Positions 27,332 to 37,297 of a stretch of 64,000 nt of DNA are shown here, in pieces. The notes beneath the pieces were generated by a model that ran no database searches, had not been told where the DNA came from, and worked only from the letters and a program-made list of their open reading frames with translations. The stretch covers positions 744,001 through 808,000 of the forward strand of contig NC_014774.1 of the NCBI RefSeq assembly GCF_000183665.1. The letters run 5' to 3'. This DNA is from Candidatus Liberibacter solanacearum CLso-ZC1. Lineage in GTDB: Bacteria > Pseudomonadota > Alphaproteobacteria > Rhizobiales > Rhizobiaceae. Position numbers and translations under genes: made by a program. Positions within the stretch are counted from its first letter, which is position 1; each line of letters opens with the position of its first letter.

Positions 27332-28093
27332 TTGATCTCAATATCTAACTATGTCATTAGTCTGCCCTTTTCCCATGCAAGACGTGAAAAATTCTGTCAT
27401 CGCGCCTCACTTATTAATCTGCAATTTTCTTTTGTCGATGCTATATACGGGGAAAATGATTCTATTTGTAAAAAAATATTTTATAATCAAAATCGTCAAC
27501 ACCACTTCAAACGTTTATTATCTCTTCCTGAAATAGGTTGTTATATGAGTCATATCAATCTTTGGAAAAAAATTGCAAGTTCTGATGCTCTTGGTGCCAT
27601 TATTTTAGAAGATGATGCTGATTTTTCAGTTGGATTTCCTCAACTTATCTCACATTTAAATCACTGTGATATCGGCAATATTCTCATTAAATTTGATGCC
27701 TTACGAAAAAGACCTAAAGAAACGGATTTTTTATGCAAAGTTCCGGGAAATTTCGGCATACTTCAGCCTAGAATATTATCCCCTCGAACCACCGGTTATT
27801 TTATTGGAAAACAAGCTGCCGCTCATCTTTTAGATGTTCGCAAAGATATATTTCGCCCTGTAGATATGGATATGAAACATTGGTGGGAACATACCGTTCC
27901 ATCTCTTGTCACAGAACCTGGTGCTGTATATGAAGCTGCTAATACAGACGATAGCTCTATTGAAGCAAGTCGCTTACAAAAAAAAAGAACCTTTTCTCCC
28001 TTATATTTTTATCAAAACATGCGCTATCAGTTGAATTTGCATTATCAAGCTAGAAAAAAAACCCTTCCTTATGTTTCTCCTGAAATTTTTTAA
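27332..28093 (+). CDS. Glycosyltransferase family 25 protein (lipopolysaccharide biosynthesis)
   Basis: A 253-residue cytoplasmic glycosyltransferase. Family hallmarks: a start of the type INxVISLP..HARREKF, FVDAIYG, GCYMSHINLWKKI and the acidic ILEDDADFS motif that binds the nucleotide sugar. Later SPRTTGYFIGKQAAAHLL and VDMDMKHWWE fit the family. TTG start at 27332 with GGAG 9 bases before it; no in-frame ATG could replace it without losing the conserved first strand. It probably decorates lipooligosaccharide. Confidence 0.85.
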   Translation: MISISNYVISLPFSHARREKFCHRASLINLQFSFVDAIYGENDSICKKIFYNQNRQHHFKRLLSLPEIGCYMSHINLWKKIASSDALGAIILEDDADFSVGFPQLISHLNHCDIGNILIKFDALRKRPKETDFLCKVPGNFGILQPRILSPRTTGYFIGKQAAAHLLDVRKDIFRPVDMDMKHWWEHTVPSLVTEPGAVYEAANTDDSSIEASRLQKKRTFSPLYFYQNMRYQLNLHYQARKKTLPYVSPEIF

Positions 28094-28128
28094 TACCTTC
28101 TCCATCTTCAATTGTGCAAATAAAAAAT

Positions 28129-28318
28129 ATCATCCATTCTTGTAACCAACAACGTATCAGCTGGTTGTGATCTTCAAACAAAACTGAATGCAGATCAACT
28201 ATGTGATGCTATTTAAAATATGAAATTGAAAGAACAACAAGAATGTCAGGACAAATTCAACCAGAAAATGGAATATTTAAACGAAGAGGCGAAAAGCCTT
28301 TCAGAGATTCAGTTTTAA
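28129..28318 (+). pseudogene. Lipoprotein remnant
   Basis: An in-frame stretch with a hydrophobic run and lipobox-like VSAGC, then DLQTKLNADQLCDAI, a TAA, and a charged coiled-coil tail (KLKEQQECQDKFNQKMEYL) to the final stop. There is no start codon. The style matches the small lipoproteins at 19.9-21.2 kb. Confidence 0.4.
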
Positions 28319-28338
28319 CCACGCCTCCTACCTTTGAA

Positions 28339-28524
28339 TCACTCTAAAGGCAAGGGTTTAAATAAAACGACGGCAATAATGGCAGCAATACAAACAATGA
28401 GTGTTATCACTGCCTGCTCATTCTTCGTAATATCCACTCGCTTTTTCTTTTTGCGTATAAGCAACATAAATATCATCAAGACACTATAACAAGAAGAAAA
28501 AGTATCTATTTTCAATAAGATCAA
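28339..28524 (-). CDS. Possible small membrane protein
   Basis: A 61-codon frame ending in one clear hydrophobic helix (AVITLIVCIAAIIAVVLF), adjoining the end of the TauE/SafE gene on the same strand. The true start may be an internal ATG near 28476. No family; weak call. Confidence 0.35.
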   Translation of the reverse strand: MILLKIDTFSSCYSVLMIFMLLIRKKKKRVDITKNEQAVITLIVCIAAIIAVVLFKPLPLE

Positions 28525-29307
28525 CTACGCAAACAAAAAAGATGTTGTAAACATAAGCATGCTAAATCCTATTGAAAGATATTTCTTTCCTATCATATAA
28601 GATAGTTTTGTAAAGAATGGAGTGACAAGAATACTGATAGGAAGAATAAAAAAAATAGCTCCGATATTAACAAAACCAATAGATAACGGAGGCAATCCTT
28701 CTACTCCCCAACCACTATAAATTCTCACTAAAACCCCAGGAAAAGAAATCAAAACACTAACAGCACTGGAAATTGCTGTAGCTTTATAAATTGAAGATCC
28801 ATAAAACAACATGAGAATAGTACAAAACACACCCCCTCCTACTCCCAAAGATCCCGATAAAAATCCTATGACAACGCCCCAAAAATATTTGAGATAGTTG
28901 TCAGGAAAACTTTTTTTATAACAAAAACGATCTTTTACTAACATTAAACATCCTATTAAAGAACAAAAAATAGAAAAAGATTTATTCAAAAAAGATTGGT
29001 CAATATGCGTAACCATAATTGATGTTACAATAACAGTGACAGGAATCACAATGATCCAATCTTTAACGATTTTCATATCAATTTCTGAGTGACGTCTATG
29101 TTCCATAAATGACATAAAGGAAGTTGGCGCTATCACTCCCAAAGATGTTCCCATCGCAACATACGTGGATATGGAATCATCCACTCCCATTAATTGGAAT
29201 ACTTTATTCAGTATAGGAACCATAGCTAAACCACCACCAACCCCAAAGATTCCAGAAAAAGCTCCTGAAATAAAACTGGCTATGATGATATAATAAATAT
29301 AATCCAC
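28525..29307 (-). CDS. TauE/SafE-family sulfite/organosulfonate exporter
   Basis: A 260-residue inner-membrane protein with about eight hydrophobic helices. The paired glycine motifs of the family are visible: FSGIFGVGGGLAMVPIL near the N-terminus and FLSGSLGVGGGVFCTILM in the second half, reflecting its internal duplication. The GTG start at 29307 has AAGGA 8 bases upstream. The substrate is unknown; anion export is a family inference. Confidence 0.85.
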   Translation of the reverse strand: MDYIYYIIIASFISGAFSGIFGVGGGLAMVPILNKVFQLMGVDDSISTYVAMGTSLGVIAPTSFMSFMEHRRHSEIDMKIVKDWIIVIPVTVIVTSIMVTHIDQSFLNKSFSIFCSLIGCLMLVKDRFCYKKSFPDNYLKYFWGVVIGFLSGSLGVGGGVFCTILMLFYGSSIYKATAISSAVSVLISFPGVLVRIYSGWGVEGLPPLSIGFVNIGAIFFILPISILVTPFFTKLSYMIGKKYLSIGFSMLMFTTSFLFA

Positions 29308-29570
29308 AATAAAAATCCTTAAACAAACACTGCTCGATAAACATTATACTAAATGATATATTATATATTTATGTAATAATTCATAATAAAAAACACATTA
29401 TTATTAAAATAATCATGTGAGATAATCTTTTTATAACGTTGTTTAGCTGGATAATTGTTTTTAAAAAATACGAATAAAAATATTTATTACAAGATAGTAA
29501 AAAGTATACAAATCCATGATAATGGATATAATGTAAATGTTTTATATAAAAATTGAAGAAAGGATCCTTT

Positions 29571-29969
29571 ATGAATAATCGATTGCATTCTTCCGGCAAA
29601 TTAACGCTCAAAGTTCAAACCATGCCTACCGACATCAATATAGATGGGAATATTTTCGGTGGATGGATTATGTCTCAAATTGATTTAGCATGCGGTATAT
29701 GTGCATCTGAGGTTGCTAAAAGCCGTGTAGTCACTAAAGCTGTGAAGGAATTATTGTTTGAGAAACCTGTTTATGTAGGTGATTTAGTTCATATTTATAC
29801 TGATGTCCGTGCAATCGGAAGAACTTCTATTACGATCTACTGTGATGTATGGACTTCAACTCGCAATGCACTAGATTGTTTGCAAAAAACATCTGAGGCA
29901 ACATTTATCATGGTGGCAGTTGATAAGCAAGGTGTACCACAACCTATTAAACCTCTTGATGTTAAATGA
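29571..29969 (+). CDS. Acyl-CoA thioesterase (YciA-like hot-dog fold)
   Basis: Hydrolyses acyl-CoA thioesters. The 132 residues include the hot-dog signature DINIDGNIFGGWIMSQIDLACG with the catalytic Asp, then VVTKAVKELLFEKPVYVGDLVHIY and the closing EATFIMVAVDKQGVP. The ATG at 29571 is chosen because AAAGGA lies 6 bases upstream. Confidence 0.85.
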   Translation: MNNRLHSSGKLTLKVQTMPTDINIDGNIFGGWIMSQIDLACGICASEVAKSRVVTKAVKELLFEKPVYVGDLVHIYTDVRAIGRTSITIYCDVWTSTRNALDCLQKTSEATFIMVAVDKQGVPQPIKPLDVK

Positions 29970-30048
29970 AATATGAGCCCTGATATACCAAACACTTAAA
30001 ATGAAGTGTGCTGTTTCATTTTTCAAATGATCTTGCTATGCTTTGTCC

Positions 30049-32502
30049 ATGTCAAAGAAAAAAATTTTTTCTATCAAGAAACCTTCACACATAGAGTCAA
30101 CTCGTTCTTCTTTTACAGATGATCAGGATTATCTTTCTTTTGAAAAAAAACAATTTTACGCAGATAAAGAAATTGTTGCCAATACGATGCGTCAAATTCG
30201 TTCTGAAGCTGGAAAACATCGCAAAAATGTAGCGAAACGCATAAATAAAGAGAAATCACTTCATAATTCTGATCCCAAATCATCAAAAATTGCATTGCAA
30301 TCGAAGAAACCTACTACACAAGATAAGAAAAGAACGGCATTAAATAATATTCCTAAAAAAGAAATTGCTGAAAATGCAATGACTCCATCAGTGCAAGCGC
30401 TTGCACGTTTAATACAATCAGATAATCCACTTTTCAAAAACGGAAAAATTTGGACTCCGCATCGTTCTTTATCGATCCACAATCATCCAAAGAAAATCTC
30501 TCCATTTCAGATGCACACAGACTACCAACCTTCTGGAGATCAGCCATCTGCTATTTCTCAAATCGTAGAAAGCATTCATGCAGAAGAAAAAATCCAGCTT
30601 TTGCTTGGAGTGACCGGATCAGGCAAAACTTTTACCATGGCAAAAGTTATTGAAGCAATGCAACGACCTGCTATTGTGATGGCACCCAATAAAATTTTAG
30701 CCGCACAACTTTATTCAGAGTTTAAAAATTTTTTCCCCAATAACGCAGTTGAATATTTCGTTTCTTATTATGATTATTATCAACCAGAAGCATATGTTCC
30801 ACGTACAGATACTTATATTGAAAAAGAATCTTCTATTAACGAGCAAATCGATCGTATGCGCCACTCTGCTACTCGTTCTCTCTTAGAACGCAATGATTGC
30901 ATTGTCGTTTCTTCGGTATCTTGTATCTATGGTATAGGATCAGTTGAATCTTATTCACAAATGATTTTAAAAATAAAAATAGGAGATCAAATAGAACAAA
31001 AAGAATTACTTTCTTCTTTGGTCAAACAACAATATAAGCGACAAGATATGGGGATTGTACGAGGATCTTTTCGGGTTTGTGGCGATTCAATTGAAATTTT
31101 TCCTTCTCATCTTGAAAACACTGCATGGCGCATTAGCATGTTTGGCAATGATATTGAAGAAATTGCTGAATTTGATCCTCTTACGGGTCAAAAGAATAGA
31201 AATTTAGAAGAAATTAAAATATATGCTAATTCCCATTATGTCACACCAAGACCTACTCTTAATGCAGCCATGAAATGCATTAAAGAAGAACTAAATGTTC
31301 GTCTTATTGAATTAGAAAAAGAAGGAAGATTGCTTGAATCTCAACGGCTTGCACAACGGATAACTTACGATTTAGAAATGCTAGAAACAACAGGATCTTG
31401 CCAGTCTATTGAAAATTATTCTCGCTATCTAACCGGACGTAATCCTGGCGAACCCCCTCCTACTCTTTTTGAATATATTTCGGAAAATGCCTTATTATTT
31501 GTTGATGAAAGTCATGTTACTATTCCTCAAATTAGTGGCATGTATCGAGGTGATTTTCGCCGTAAAGCAACTTTAGCAGAATATGGTTTTCGCCTTCCTT
31601 CTTGTATGGATAATCGTCCATTGCGTTTTGAAGAATGGGATTGCTTACGTCCAACTACTATTGTCGTTTCAGCCACTCCCGGAGCATGGGAATTAGAAAA
31701 ATGTCAAGGAATGATTGTTGAACAAATTATTCGTCCGACCGGACTTGTTGATCCTCCGGTAGAGATTCGATCTGCTCGAACACAAGTAGAGGATATTAAG
31801 GAAGAAATAAACCTAACGATTCAGAATGGTTTACGCATTTTATTAACAGTTCTCACGAAACGGATGGCAGAAGACTTAACCGAATATCTTTATGAACATA
31901 ATATTCGTGTACGCTACATGCATTCCGAAGTACATACCTTGGAACGCATTGAAATCATACGTGATCTTCGTCTTGGAAAATTTGATGTTCTTGTCGGAAT
32001 TAATCTGCTCCGCGAAGGATTGGATATTCCTGAATGTGGTCTTGTCGCTATTCTTGATGCAGATAAAGAAGGTTTTTTACGCTCTAGAACATCTTTGATC
32101 CAAACGATTGGGCGCGCGGCACGTAACGTCGATAGTAAAGTGATTCTTTATGCCGATACGATGACCAAATCCATTAAATTAGCTATTGACGAGACAACTA
32201 GAAGACGCGAGAAACAGCAAGAATATAATAGGAAAAATAATATCAAACCAGAGTCAGTAAAAGAAAAAATCATTGAAGTCATTGATCCCATTCTACAAGA
32301 AAATAACTCCAAATCCGAGATCACAATCAATACCGAACAGTTGCCTCAATCCAAAAAGGAACGAGAATTACATTTAAAATCACTACGTAAACAAATGCTC
32401 ATCGCAGCTGACAATATGAATTTTGAAGAAGCAGCTCGCATCCGTGATGAAATCAAAAGATTAAAAAATGCATTTTCCTATGATACTCTTGATTCTTCTT
32501 AA
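30049..32502 (+). CDS. uvrB: Excinuclease ABC subunit B
   Basis: The DNA damage-verifying helicase of nucleotide excision repair. After an unusual Lys-rich N-terminal extension of about 153 residues comes the standard Uvr[11 protein letters not shown], Walker A GVTGSGKT, the beta-hairpin [16 protein letters not shown] box ([11 protein letters not shown]), helicase motif [23 protein letters not shown] and a C-terminal UVR domain ([17 protein letters not shown]) that binds UvrC. Total 817 residues against about 670 in E. coli; the extra length is the extension. The ATG at 30049 is chosen over a TTG two codons earlier. Confidence 0.95.
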   Translation: MSKKKIFSIKKPSHIESTRSSFTDDQDYLSFEKKQFYADKEIVANTMRQIRSEAGKHRKNVAKRINKEKSLHNSDPKSSKIALQSKKPTTQDKKRTALNNIPKKEIAENAMTPSVQALARLIQSDNPLFKNGKIWTPHRSLSIHNHPKKISPFQMHTDYQPSGDQPSAISQIVESIHAEEKIQLLLGVTGSGKTFTMAKVIEAMQRPAIVMAPNKILAAQLYSEFKNFFPNNAVEYFVSYYDYYQPEAYVPRTDTYIEKESSINEQIDRMRHSATRSLLERNDCIVVSSVSCIYGIGSVESYSQMILKIKIGDQIEQKELLSSLVKQQYKRQDMGIVRGSFRVCGDSIEIFPSHLENTAWRISMFGNDIEEIAEFDPLTGQKNRNLEEIKIYANSHYVTPRPTLNAAMKCIKEELNVRLIELEKEGRLLESQRLAQRITYDLEMLETTGSCQSIENYSRYLTGRNPGEPPPTLFEYISENALLFVDESHVTIPQISGMYRGDFRRKATLAEYGFRLPSCMDNRPLRFEEWDCLRPTTIVVSATPGAWELEKCQGMIVEQIIRPTGLVDPPVEIRSARTQVEDIKEEINLTIQNGLRILLTVLTKRMAEDLTEYLYEHNIRVRYMHSEVHTLERIEIIRDLRLGKFDVLVGINLLREGLDIPECGLVAILDADKEGFLRSRTSLIQTIGRAARNVDSKVILYADTMTKSIKLAIDETTRRREKQQEYNRKNNIKPESVKEKIIEVIDPILQENNSKSEITINTEQLPQSKKERELHLKSLRKQMLIAADNMNFEEAARIRDEIKRLKNAFSYDTLDSS

Positions 32503-32641
32503 AATTGGTTTGAACTTTGTGGTATACTTTTTGTATCAAGAGAAGAAGTTAAATATAGCAATATTGCAATAAATAGTGCATAATACCTTTAAGGTGTTTA
32601 TAGATGGTCGGATGTCTCTAGCAAATGTTTGGAGTTATTCT

Positions 32642-34885
32642 ATGATATCGACGGCATCTATATCTAATCTTATCTTATCTGATAAGGTTTATAAAAAATC
32701 AATTGCCACTATTTCCAAAGATCCTATCGTCTCTCGTGAAGAGAAATATTATAGAGAAAAAATAAAGAAAATATCTACTGTTGAAGAATTTATCAATGAT
32801 AAGCGTCTTTTAAATTACGTTTTGAAAGCATTTGATTTATCGGACATGTCACATGCAAAAACATTTCTCCAGAAAATTTTAACAAGCGATCTTTCTGTTC
32901 CCGAAAGTTTGGTCAACAAAATGAATAGTAAGAAATATCAAACATTTGCCAGCCAGTTTGATTTTTCGCCTGCTCCCAAAAGTATCCAAACTACTATACA
33001 ACAAAAAAAGGTGATAGAGGATTATATCACCTCTTATAAACGCAAAGAAAAAGATGCTTTGGAAGAAAGCAAATATTTTCGTCAAAATATTAATAACATT
33101 ACGTCTGTTGATCAATTGATCAAGAATCGACGTCTCGTCAATTATGCCCTCCAGTCTTTTGGTATTAATCCTCAGTACATATCTCTGTCTTTTCTAAAGG
33201 AATCGCTCACGTCTGAACTCGATCATACAAAGCAAAAAACACCTAAAGAAAATCTTTTGCACGCATTAGCAGATAATTTTCGTTTTCAATCCAATGGTTC
33301 TCCAATACATAAAGATAAAATTTTAACAAATATGCAGATAGAAAATATGGTACACAACTATTTTTCTCATACGATAATGAGTGTTCCGGAAGAAGTTATT
33401 TTTTCTGATCAAAAGTATTATCGATCAAGCATTAATTCTATTCCTTCTTTCGAACAACTTTTAAAAGATCCAAAACTATATAAAATACTTCAAATATCTC
33501 TTTCTCTTGATCCAAAAGTAACAGAGAATAATTTTTTAAAACTTATAAAAAATAATGATCCTAGTATTGTCCAAGTCAAAAAATTTTTTCAAATTGATTA
33601 TGCTGGTGATATAAACTCTCGCCCAGCAATTCAGACTAAAAAACAAATTGATAAGCTACTTTTTCTATATCAGACGAATTGCAAAAAATTACGCAGTCAA
33701 AAAATTGAATCATTGATTGAAAACTATAAAAAAGACATCTCAGGAGATATTAAATCTGTTGATCAGTTTTTAAATATGAAACCCAAATCGTATATCAGTA
33801 GTAATAAAAGCCAACCAATTACACCATTAGAATTCGCTTTACAAGCATATGGGATCAAGAAAAATGATCTTAATAAGTATCGATTACGGGATATTCTTAT
33901 CAGTGATTCTTCCGATTCAAAGAGTTATGTAAATCAATTAAAAGACAATCGTTTTATCAATCTTCATCACGCATTTAATTTCAATAAAAAAGGTGAAATC
34001 GGATTCAATCGTTTGACACAGTCAAAACTAACCTTACGAGATAATGTCATGAATTATATAGGTTATAAAAAGAGTCTTTATAATGAAAATAAAATATTTT
34101 CTTCAGCACAAAATATCAGGATAAAAAAAGATACTGATAAAGAAGTGGAGTATTATACCTCTAATATTCAAACAATTCATTCTTTTAACGATCTTCTTGC
34201 CAACAAAAGGATACTAAATTTTCTCCTGGAATCCAAAGAAATTGATCCGAAAAAAGTAAAAAATAGTTTTTTAGAAAAGATCTTCAAGTCTGATTTAAAC
34301 AATACCAAAAGCCTTGCTAATACATACAAGGATAGTCGATACAAAGAAATAATGCTTTCATTTAACTTTGATATCCACGGCACAAAATCTAATGAAAATA
34401 CCGGAAAAGTACAAGACAATTTTCATATAGATCATGTTGTTGATCTTTATAAAAATCAAATACTTCAAAAAAAGGAAGAAGAGAAAGATCCTGATGTCGC
34501 ATTATTACTCTATTTTAAACGCACTATTCCTACTATTAAAAACATCTATGATATTTTAGGAGATAAAAATCTTTTTCAAGTAATTTCTAAAAAACTACGA
34601 TTATCGCCTCATTTCCCATCTTTACCTGAAAGTACCAAAATTCATATTTTGAAAAAACTCATTAATATCAAAGATTTTAAAGATCCTAAAAAATTAGAAA
34701 ATTTTCTCTATGCAGTCAATGTTAATCATTACCAATCTACAACCCATAAAATAGCATTGACATTAGCATTTTTCCCCCCTTTAGAAAAAGATTCGATGGA
34801 TGATCATGAAAAAAATATTTCTCTGCAGCTCTCACCTAATAAAAAAGAAAATGGTAAATTTTCTATTTTAAATTTATTTTCTTAA
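32642..34885 (+). CDS. Multi-repeat DUF1217 protein
   Basis: A 747-residue protein built of about six units of roughly 110-130 residues, each starting with a YY/F..I..I.S...L..D.KL motif, for example EKYYREKIKKISTVEEF, SKYFRQNINNITSVDQL, QKYYRSSINSIPSFEQL and VEYYTSNIQTIHSFNDL. DUF1217 proteins are encoded in rhizobial flagellar regions and may be structural; no flagellar gene is next to it here. No signal peptide is evident. The ATG at 32642 is chosen because GGAG lies 7 bases upstream and family members start similarly; the GTG at 32576 lacks a site. Highly charged, Lys- and Asn-rich. Confidence 0.75.
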   Translation: MISTASISNLILSDKVYKKSIATISKDPIVSREEKYYREKIKKISTVEEFINDKRLLNYVLKAFDLSDMSHAKTFLQKILTSDLSVPESLVNKMNSKKYQTFASQFDFSPAPKSIQTTIQQKKVIEDYITSYKRKEKDALEESKYFRQNINNITSVDQLIKNRRLVNYALQSFGINPQYISLSFLKESLTSELDHTKQKTPKENLLHALADNFRFQSNGSPIHKDKILTNMQIENMVHNYFSHTIMSVPEEVIFSDQKYYRSSINSIPSFEQLLKDPKLYKILQISLSLDPKVTENNFLKLIKNNDPSIVQVKKFFQIDYAGDINSRPAIQTKKQIDKLLFLYQTNCKKLRSQKIESLIENYKKDISGDIKSVDQFLNMKPKSYISSNKSQPITPLEFALQAYGIKKNDLNKYRLRDILISDSSDSKSYVNQLKDNRFINLHHAFNFNKKGEIGFNRLTQSKLTLRDNVMNYIGYKKSLYNENKIFSSAQNIRIKKDTDKEVEYYTSNIQTIHSFNDLLANKRILNFLLESKEIDPKKVKNSFLEKIFKSDLNNTKSLANTYKDSRYKEIMLSFNFDIHGTKSNENTGKVQDNFHIDHVVDLYKNQILQKKEEEKDPDVALLLYFKRTIPTIKNIYDILGDKNLFQVISKKLRLSPHFPSLPESTKIHILKKLINIKDFKDPKKLENFLYAVNVNHYQSTTHKIALTLAFFPPLEKDSMDDHEKNISLQLSPNKKENGKFSILNLFS

Positions 34886-34899
34886 AAACAATGATATCT

Positions 34900-35236
34900 G
34901 CTGTAAGAGAAGAAGACTCACATCCCCTCTTTGACGAATCTATAGAGGCATGGACCAGTCATTCCAGAGCTATATGAGGAGTTCAAAAACATGAATCATC
35001 ACCTATTCCAGTTCCAGAAACGGAAAGCTTGTCTTCCGAAGAGTTTGGGGAAATTGACCAAAAGGATAGAAATATACTAGACGATGTTTTTGAATTTTAT
35101 GGGCAGTTTTCCGCATGGAAATTAAGAAATTTGACCCCATACAGAAGCGCCATGGAAAGACGCCTATGAATAATCAGGTTACGGAACTCCTCTTGAGACA
35201 AAAGATATACGAAAATTCTTTTCCAAGAAATTAGTT
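34900..35236 (+). pseudogene. DUF4065 (Panacea/GepA) antitoxin-like gene, frameshifted
   Basis: Consecutive frames give the family pattern in order: PLFDESIEAW, then GPVIPELYEEFK, then HESSPIPVP...ILDDVFEFYGQFSAWKLRNLT, then HTEAPWKDAYE and, past a stop, DIRKFFSKKL. DUF4065 proteins (SocA, GepA) include antitoxin partners of many toxins. At least three frame changes and one stop make it inactive. A partner toxin is not recognisable; a short frame starting MDTSIIIEINGTPLAIMI follows at about 35244. Confidence 0.7.
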
Positions 35237-35492
35237 AAAACAAATGGATACATCGATTATTATCGAAATTAACGGGACACCATTAGCGATTATGATTTGA
35301 TAGAGAACACAACACGGATACACTGAGACATTAAATTTAGTGCCGTTTATGATGATGGTTGTTATCGCCTCGAATTTGACATTCACCCCTTAAGAAGTGT
35401 TTTAATACTTCCTCCAACATAGGCTTTTCCAAATCCATCCTCTACCCCACCAAACCCACTAAATAGGTGTAAGAAGTTATGGACAACATATA

Positions 35493-36050
35493 CTACAATC
35501 TTGAATTTTTCTTTGATTCGTGAAGAAAATTGCTTTGCTTTGCTCGTAGTCTGTTCTTTTTCGGTATTATTTCTTCATCCCCGAAATAAATCCAGTCGAG
35601 TGTCTTTCCTAAAGATCTCTTAATCTTCAATGCAGTCTTGATTTCTGGTGTTCTGTGTCCTGTTTCTATTTTGCTTATTCCCGTATGGGTTAACCCTACT
35701 AAAGCTCCAAACTCGCCTTGAGTCATACCCTCATCTTTACGAATGGCTTTAAGTCTTGCCCCTATAGCATGCGGGTCTATAATCTTCTTTGTTTGGACAT
35801 CTTTATATTTTCTACGAGTCTCAACCCCGTCATACAACCAATCGAAAGACGCCCCGAATTCATTACGAAGAAACAAAGCGTAGTTGGTGCTAGCGGGTTG
35901 AACGCCAGATTCGTACTTGTATACAGCACCGCCTTGATCGTCGGTTTTTTTTATAATATCCGAACGCTCGTAACCGTTTCGCTCACGTAAATCCCTAAAA
36001 CGTTGCCCTATTTCTTTCCAATTAAGGGTGTTTTTAAGTTCCTTTTCCAT
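35493..36050 (-). CDS. Phage repressor with two XRE helix-turn-helix domains
   Basis: A 185-residue DNA-binding protein. The first XRE-like domain (residues about 10-75) is divergent, ending SFDWLYDG. The second (about 97-155) is canonical: IGARLKAIRKDEGMTQGEFGALVG, LTHTGISKIETGHRTPEIKTALKI, then TLDWIYFGDE. The repeated DWLY/DWIYFGD ending shows duplication of one unit. ATG start. Liberibacter prophages carry similar repressors. It is intact in an otherwise broken island and points away from the frameshifted genes, which suggests retained selection. Confidence 0.8.
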   Translation of the reverse strand: MEKELKNTLNWKEIGQRFRDLRERNGYERSDIIKKTDDQGGAVYKYESGVQPASTNYALFLRNEFGASFDWLYDGVETRRKYKDVQTKKIIDPHAIGARLKAIRKDEGMTQGEFGALVGLTHTGISKIETGHRTPEIKTALKIKRSLGKTLDWIYFGDEEIIPKKNRLRAKQSNFLHESKKNSRL

Positions 36051-36149
36051 ACCTCTTTTTATACCCTAAATCAAAGTGTTAGTAAAGAATTGTAGGCTTG
36101 TCTATGTAAATTAATGTTGTAATATTTTAGTTTCACTTATCCGCATACG

Positions 36150-36370
36150 CCGAAAACCCCGTTCTTCAGGACGGGGATATAAGCGCAAAACTCTTGTAGG
36201 GCATTAAATAATGTGATATTATCGTCGTTTTAGCGGAAGAGTATGCCGTATTTGCCTGTGGAGGAAGCACAATTAAGCTTTCCAGTGAAGCAGGAACCCG
36301 CTGAGGTGAGTTAGGCCAATAGTCTAAACACTGTAGGAATCCTCGTCCTTTAGGACAGGGTAGATGTCAA
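36150..36370 (+). mobile_element. IS200/IS605-family remnant with both end hairpins
   Basis: Left-end hairpin at 36157-36176 (CCCCGTTC, TTCA loop, GGACGGGG). A right-end hairpin at 36341-36360 (CCTCGTCC, TTTA, GGACAGGG) is followed by TAGATGTCAA, with the TCAA cleavage-type end. Between them, 36265-36313 reads as the last codons of a TnpB protein after one shift (ACGGS, then SFPVKQEPAEVS and stop). The right end matches the 3' part of the guide (omega) RNA of TnpB systems. Only about 220 bases are left, so it is a MITE-like relic that TnpA could mobilise only in trans. Confidence 0.6.
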
Positions 36371-36429
36371 TCCTGATGGTGAAGAGCAAGTAACACCAAC
36401 AACCAACAATTTAGCATCGGATATATTTT

Positions 36430-36630
36430 AAAGGAGGAACAAGAAGTTACCTATCGTTTTGTGGACTTTACGATGAGGTTAAACATACGCTAAACAATTC
36501 AACGGATGCTGTAAAGCCTTATGTAAAGCCTTATCTTAGAGATTTGGCAAAGGAGCTTTTAAAATCGCTATTCACAGTTAACTTAACTTTAAAAAGTGAT
36601 GATACCGAACAAATCAAAGAAGTAGCTTAA
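36430..36630 (+). pseudogene. Truncated copy of the downstream phage gene's 3' end
   Basis: A reading frame ends EVKHTLNNSTDAV, YLRDLAKELLKSLF, TLKSDDTEQIKEVA and stop. It parallels the C-terminus of the next gene (QEIKHTLSL, LAEELLKSLFTASLTLKSEYTE). The upstream part is missing and there is a frame change near 36475. Confidence 0.55.
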
Positions 36631-36653
36631 CCACCAATTTAAGGAGTAAAACA

Positions 36654-37219
36654 ATGACTATAGGATTACAAGAACAGTTTAAAAACTACGTGTTTGAGGA
36701 CGTCAAAGAAAGAATAGATGAATGGGTTTCAATTGGCAACTATAGCCCTAAGGATACGGGGAAAAAGCGGAAGTTTAAAGACAAAATCATAGAATTGAGA
36801 CGGTTATTCGCCAAGGAAAATAGTTTAAAGACTGTTACGCCGATATGTCCTAATCCTAATGATTTAATCAATGCTGTCGTGAAGTTCAGGAATGACTACG
36901 TAAAAGTGAAGAAGCTAAACTGATTGAGGAGTACAAACCTTTAGCGATCGCAAAGATAGTTAATGACGAAGACTTAAGGTACGAACTTAATGAAACATTC
37001 TCTAATGAATTCTCATCATTCAACGAGAGTGAAATTCTCAATGCTCCGTATTGGGAATTAAAGGTGTATTTAGAAAATCACTACCAAGAAATTAAACATA
37101 CGTTAAGCTTAAGTGATTTCTCAAATGTGAAAAAACCTAATCTGGAGGGTTTGGCAGAGGAGCTTTTAAAATCGCTGTTCACAGCTAGTTTAACCTTAAA
37201 AAGTGAATACACCGAATAA
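36654..37219 (+). pseudogene. Phage protein of unknown function, frameshifted
   Basis: The ATG at 36654 (after GGAG) opens 89 codons ending DYVKVKKLN. With one A added in the run at about 36901 the frame continues as KSEEAKLIEEYKPLAIAKIV and runs on to TLKSEYTE at 37219, giving about 188 residues. Soluble, charged and helical; no recognised domain. It was tandemly duplicated (see the truncated copy just upstream). Confidence 0.55.
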
Positions 37220-37297
37220 ATCAAAGAAGCATCTTAAACACCAATAATAGCTAAGGGAGGTGTGAAAATCTCTCTTAGCAAAAACTAGGAATAGACA

